DNA from: Azonexus sp.
GTDB lineage: Bacteria > Pseudomonadota > Gammaproteobacteria > Burkholderiales > Rhodocyclaceae
Reading direction: 5' to 3'
NCBI GenBank assembly: GCA_023150195.1
Contig: JAKLLI010000078.1
Coordinates: 1 to 7,709 of the forward strand
Length of the DNA: 7,709 nt
The position numbers and the translations under genes were made by a program. Each line of letters opens with the position of its first letter. Position 1 is the first letter of the stretch. The notes below the pieces were generated by a model that saw nothing but the letters and a program-made list of their open reading frames with translations, ran no database searches and was not told the origin of the DNA. This document shows, piece by piece, positions 6,161 through 7,709 of the stretch.

Positions 6161-6190
6161 TTGTAAACCTAGTGTAAATGTATGAATAAT
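6161..6190 (+). promoter_or_regulatory. Candidate promoter of the lipoprotein gene
   Basis: TTGTAA (6161-6166) and AATAAT (6185-6190) are separated by 18 bases in the most AT-rich stretch of the window (about 6160-6210). Transcription would start near 6197, giving a leader of about 130 bases. Other weak pairings are possible here, so the exact boxes are uncertain. Confidence 0.3.
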
Positions 6191-6261
6191 TTCGTATTTG
6201 TAAAGAATGTGATGGGGCTTATCGGACCTTGATCTGCGCATGCTATCTTGCAGCCATTGGT

Positions 6262-6302
6262 CTATCGGAATACCTGAAAACAAGATGCTTCCGATAGTTT
6301 TT
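6262..6302 (+). terminator. Terminator-like hairpin in the lipoprotein leader
   Basis: CTATCGGAA (6262-6270) and TTCCGATAG (6289-6297) are perfect 9-bp arms with an 18-base loop, followed by TTTTT (6298-6302). The stem ends 30 bases before the ATG at 6328. Competing pairings exist: TATCGGA recurs at 6220-6226, and ATCTTG (6245-6250) can pair with CAAGAT in the loop (6281-6286). It may be an attenuator, the end of a small RNA starting near 6197, or a leader stability element. The stem is only moderately GC-rich, so it would be a weak terminator. Confidence 0.45.
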
Positions 6303-6313
6303 GTGTGCTACAT

Positions 6314-6319
6314 GGAGAG
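6314..6319 (+). promoter_or_regulatory. Ribosome binding site deciding the lipoprotein start
   Basis: GGAGAG lies 8 bases before the ATG at 6328. An in-frame TTG at 6301 would add nine residues in front of the signal peptide and lacks such a site. Confidence 0.7.
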
Positions 6320-6327
6320 TTCAAATC

Positions 6328-6648
6328 ATGGTTCATCGCATTATCAAATTGGGTGTTGTTTCGCTGGCTTCTGCTGCGCTGTTGAGTGCTTGCGTGATGG
6401 CGCCGACCATCGGTTCCGCACCCAGCGATACGCCGCCGAAACTGGTGCAGGAGGGCAAAACCCTGGGCTGGAGCAGTTCAGCCGCATTTGGCCCGGTACC
6501 TGCCTCTGAAGCGGCACGCGGCGAAAAGCAGTGTAGTGGCCTCAACACCAAGGATGTTCAGTACAAGGCCATTGGCTATCATCCGAAGGCACAAAATGCA
6601 GATGGAAAGCCCTTTGTTGGTGGTGGTTTTTACTGCGTTGCCAAGTAA
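6328..6648 (+). CDS. Small lipoprotein of unknown function
   Basis: A 106-residue precursor. Residues 1-21 are a typical lipoprotein signal peptide (His/Arg/Lys start, hydrophobic core) ending in the lipobox LSAC, so processing before Cys22 and lipid attachment are expected, giving an 85-residue mature protein. There is no Asp after the Cys, so by the usual rule it would go to the outer membrane. The mature part has a Pro/Ser/Ala-rich first half and a more ordered second half, QYKAIGYHPKAQNADGKPF (78-96), then GGGFYC. Cys69 and Cys103 could form a disulfide in the periplasm. I do not recognise a named domain. The unit is monocistronic, with an AT-rich promoter region, a structured leader and a strong terminator, suggesting separately controlled and possibly high expression. 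Confidence 0.88.
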   Translation: MVHRIIKLGVVSLASAALLSACVMAPTIGSAPSDTPPKLVQEGKTLGWSSSAAFGPVPASEAARGEKQCSGLNTKDVQYKAIGYHPKAQNADGKPFVGGGFYCVAK

Positions 6649-6674
6649 GCTGATTTATCCGATTTTCTCGGAAG

Positions 6675-6705
6675 AAAAACGGGCTGTTTTCAGCCTGTTT
6701 TTTTT
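6675..6705 (+). terminator. Intrinsic terminator of the lipoprotein gene
   Basis: AAAAACGGGCTG (6675-6686) pairs with CAGCCTGTTTTT (6691-6702), including one G-T pair, around a TTTT loop; the T-run extends to 6705. It starts 26 bases after the stop codon. Confidence 0.92.
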
Positions 6706-6767
6706 GCCCTCAATTTCGAAGGTCGATGGTTCAGGAATTAGAATGGCCCCCTGATTCGGCATTGATG

Positions 6768-6784
6768 CCCCGTCGTTAGCGGGG
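6768..6784 (+). repeat. Small hairpin in the esterase leader
   Basis: CCCCG (6768-6772) and CGGGG (6780-6784) form a 5-bp stem with a seven-base loop, ending 16 bases before the ribosome site. TAGAAT (6739-6744) upstream is a possible -10 box without a good -35. Significance is doubtful. Confidence 0.3.
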
Positions 6785-6800
6785 ACGTGGATGCACGGTA

Positions 6801-6807
6801 GAGGAGA
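6801..6807 (+). promoter_or_regulatory. Strong ribosome binding site of the esterase gene
   Basis: GAGGAGA lies 5 bases before the ATG at 6813 and fixes this start over the in-frame ATG at 6825. Confidence 0.75.
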
Positions 6808-6812
6808 ATGCC

Positions 6813-7484
6813 ATGAATTCCACGATGGATTGCATCACGCTTGAACACGGCGGTTCGCCAAGCCATAGCGTTATCTGGCTACATGGGCTGGGCGCCGATG
6901 GTAGCGACTTCGTGCCCGTGGTACCCGATCTGGGTTTACCTGCCGGCGTAGGCGTCCGGTTTTTATTTCCCAATGCCCCCGAGATGCCGGTGACCTGTAA
7001 TGGCGGTTACACCATGCCGGCGTGGTACGACATTCTTTCGCTTTCTCCGAATGCCCGCCGGATTGATGAAGCGGGTCTGCTTCAATCTCGCGACCGGGTC
7101 AGCGCCCTGATCGCGCAGGAAATCGCACTGGGCATTCCTGCTGCGCGCATTTTCCTGGCGGGATTTTCGCAAGGCGGTGCCGTCGCCTATATGACCGCAC
7201 TGAGCTATCCACAGCGCTTGGGTGGGCTGATTGCCTTGTCGACCTATGTGCCTTCGACCGACTTGCTGGATGCGTGCATCAGTGAAGCGAATCGTACGCT
7301 GCCGGTGTTTGCTGCTCACGGGGAGTACGATGATGTGGTCTCTCCGGGACTGGGCAAGCAGGCCAGGGACTTTCTGCTGGCGCGCGGTTACGGTGTTGAT
7401 TGGCGGACGTACCCGATAGCACACAGCGTCTGCCTTGAGGAAATTCAGGCGATTGGTTGCTGGCTGGGCGAACGGATGTCATGA
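6813..7484 (+). CDS. Carboxylesterase/phospholipase-type alpha/beta hydrolase
   Basis: A 223-residue cytoplasmic serine hydrolase of the acyl-protein thioesterase/carboxylesterase family (YpfH/EstB-like). It is expected to hydrolyse short or medium acyl esters; the true substrate is unknown. WLHGLGADGSDF (22-33) is the oxyanion-hole region, LFPNAPEMPVT (51-61) is typical of the family, and GFSQGG (117-122) holds the nucleophile Ser119. HGEYDDVV (169-176) holds the acid, probably Asp173, and AHSVCLEEI (203-211) holds His204, so the triad is complete. The length is normal for the family (about 220). No signal peptide is present. The start has a strong ribosome site. Its stop codon overlaps the next gene's ATG (ATGA), so the two are likely co-translated. 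Confidence 0.93.
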   Translation: MNSTMDCITLEHGGSPSHSVIWLHGLGADGSDFVPVVPDLGLPAGVGVRFLFPNAPEMPVTCNGGYTMPAWYDILSLSPNARRIDEAGLLQSRDRVSALIAQEIALGIPAARIFLAGFSQGGAVAYMTALSYPQRLGGLIALSTYVPSTDLLDACISEANRTLPVFAAHGEYDDVVSPGLGKQARDFLLARGYGVDWRTYPIAHSVCLEEIQAIGCWLGERMS

Positions 7485-7709
7485 CGGGCATTCGCTTGGC
7501 GCACGAATTGGATCTTGCGACCCTGCCGGTCTATCCCGGGGTGTCGCTGGCCGAGATTGTGCTGGTCAATACCGAGGCCGCGCTCGCGGAGGCCACGCGG
7601 GCATTGCCGAATGCGGATGTCTTGGGTTTTGATAGCGAATCGAAGCCGGTTTTTCGCAAGGGCGAAGTGTCGACCGGACCCCACCTGATTCAGCTGGCCA
7701 CGGATACCC
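7481..7709 (+). CDS. 3'-5' exonuclease-domain protein (DEDD type), 5' part only
   Basis: The ATG at 7481 lies in the ATGA overlap with the esterase stop, and the frame stays open to the window end, giving 76 residues. After a 45-residue N-terminal part, DVLGFDSESKPVFRKGE (46-62) matches the first motif (DxE) of DEDD 3'-5' exonucleases related to RNase D, with Asp51 and Glu53 as metal ligands, followed by STGPHLIQLAT (64-74), which is typical of the next strand. The remaining motifs would lie right of the window. It probably trims RNA or DNA 3' ends; the substrate cannot be told. The ribosome site is weak (GGA), consistent with coupling to the esterase gene. Confidence 0.82.
   Translation, partial: MTGIRLAHELDLATLPVYPGVSLAEIVLVNTEAALAEATRALPNADVLGFDSESKPVFRKGEVSTGPHLIQLATDT

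Noticed and set aside
5984..6283. Minus-strand frame of 99 codons between the hemerythrin and lipoprotein genes
   Set aside because: It overlaps the end of the hemerythrin gene, has no ribosome site and crosses the AT-rich leader.
6240..6509. Plus-strand frame of 89 codons overlapping the lipoprotein gene
   Set aside because: It is out of frame with the lipoprotein, lacks a ribosome site and is Cys-rich and unlike any protein I know.

Overview
The window reads as ordinary, fairly GC-rich proteobacterial chromosome (about 58-60% G+C by eye). The best guess is a betaproteobacterium of the Rhodocyclales (Azonexus/Dechloromonas-like). This is an inference from protein flavour: a long-form QueF, a stand-alone FliL-like protein, a single-domain bacteriohemerythrin, many histidine-kinase features, an alpha-E protein and a YpfH-type esterase. 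There is no rRNA, tRNA, transposase, integrase or CRISPR array. Nothing suggests a mobile island.

Layout, left to right. (1) The 3' part of an alpha-E (DUF403) gene on + ends at a near-perfect bidirectional terminator, which it shares with a small unidentified gene on -. (2) About 340 bases without a convincing gene follow, then a stand-alone FliL-like gene on +. (3) An intergenic stretch with a long bulged hairpin leads into two genes joined by an ATGA overlap: a PhnD-like periplasmic binding protein and a membrane hybrid histidine kinase (TM-HAMP-HisKA-HATPase-REC). (4) queF (queuosine synthesis) lies on - and converges on the kinase with only 3 bases between the stop codons. (5) A single-domain bacteriohemerythrin on + is divergent from queF. 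(6) An AT-rich leader with a terminator-like hairpin precedes a small outer-membrane-type lipoprotein gene, which ends in a strong intrinsic terminator. (7) An alpha/beta-hydrolase (carboxylesterase) overlaps by ATGA the start of a 3'-5' exonuclease-domain gene that runs off the right edge.

How the genes may work together. The clearest functional unit is the binding-protein/hybrid-kinase pair. No ABC permease or ATPase is next to the binding protein, so it is more likely a periplasmic ligand receptor for the kinase than a transporter part. The kinase has a receiver but no HPt or output domain, so phosphate must leave through partners outside the window. The FliL-like protein and a sigma28-like sequence before the hemerythrin gene hint at motility or aerotaxis, but only weakly. 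queF, the esterase/exonuclease pair, the alpha-E gene and the lipoprotein look like independent units.

Points most worth a second look: the orphan sensor pair, the 1832-1876 hairpin in front of it, the His-to-Gln change at a predicted iron-ligand position of the hemerythrin, and the attenuator-like leader of the lipoprotein gene. I see no wholly new multi-gene system.
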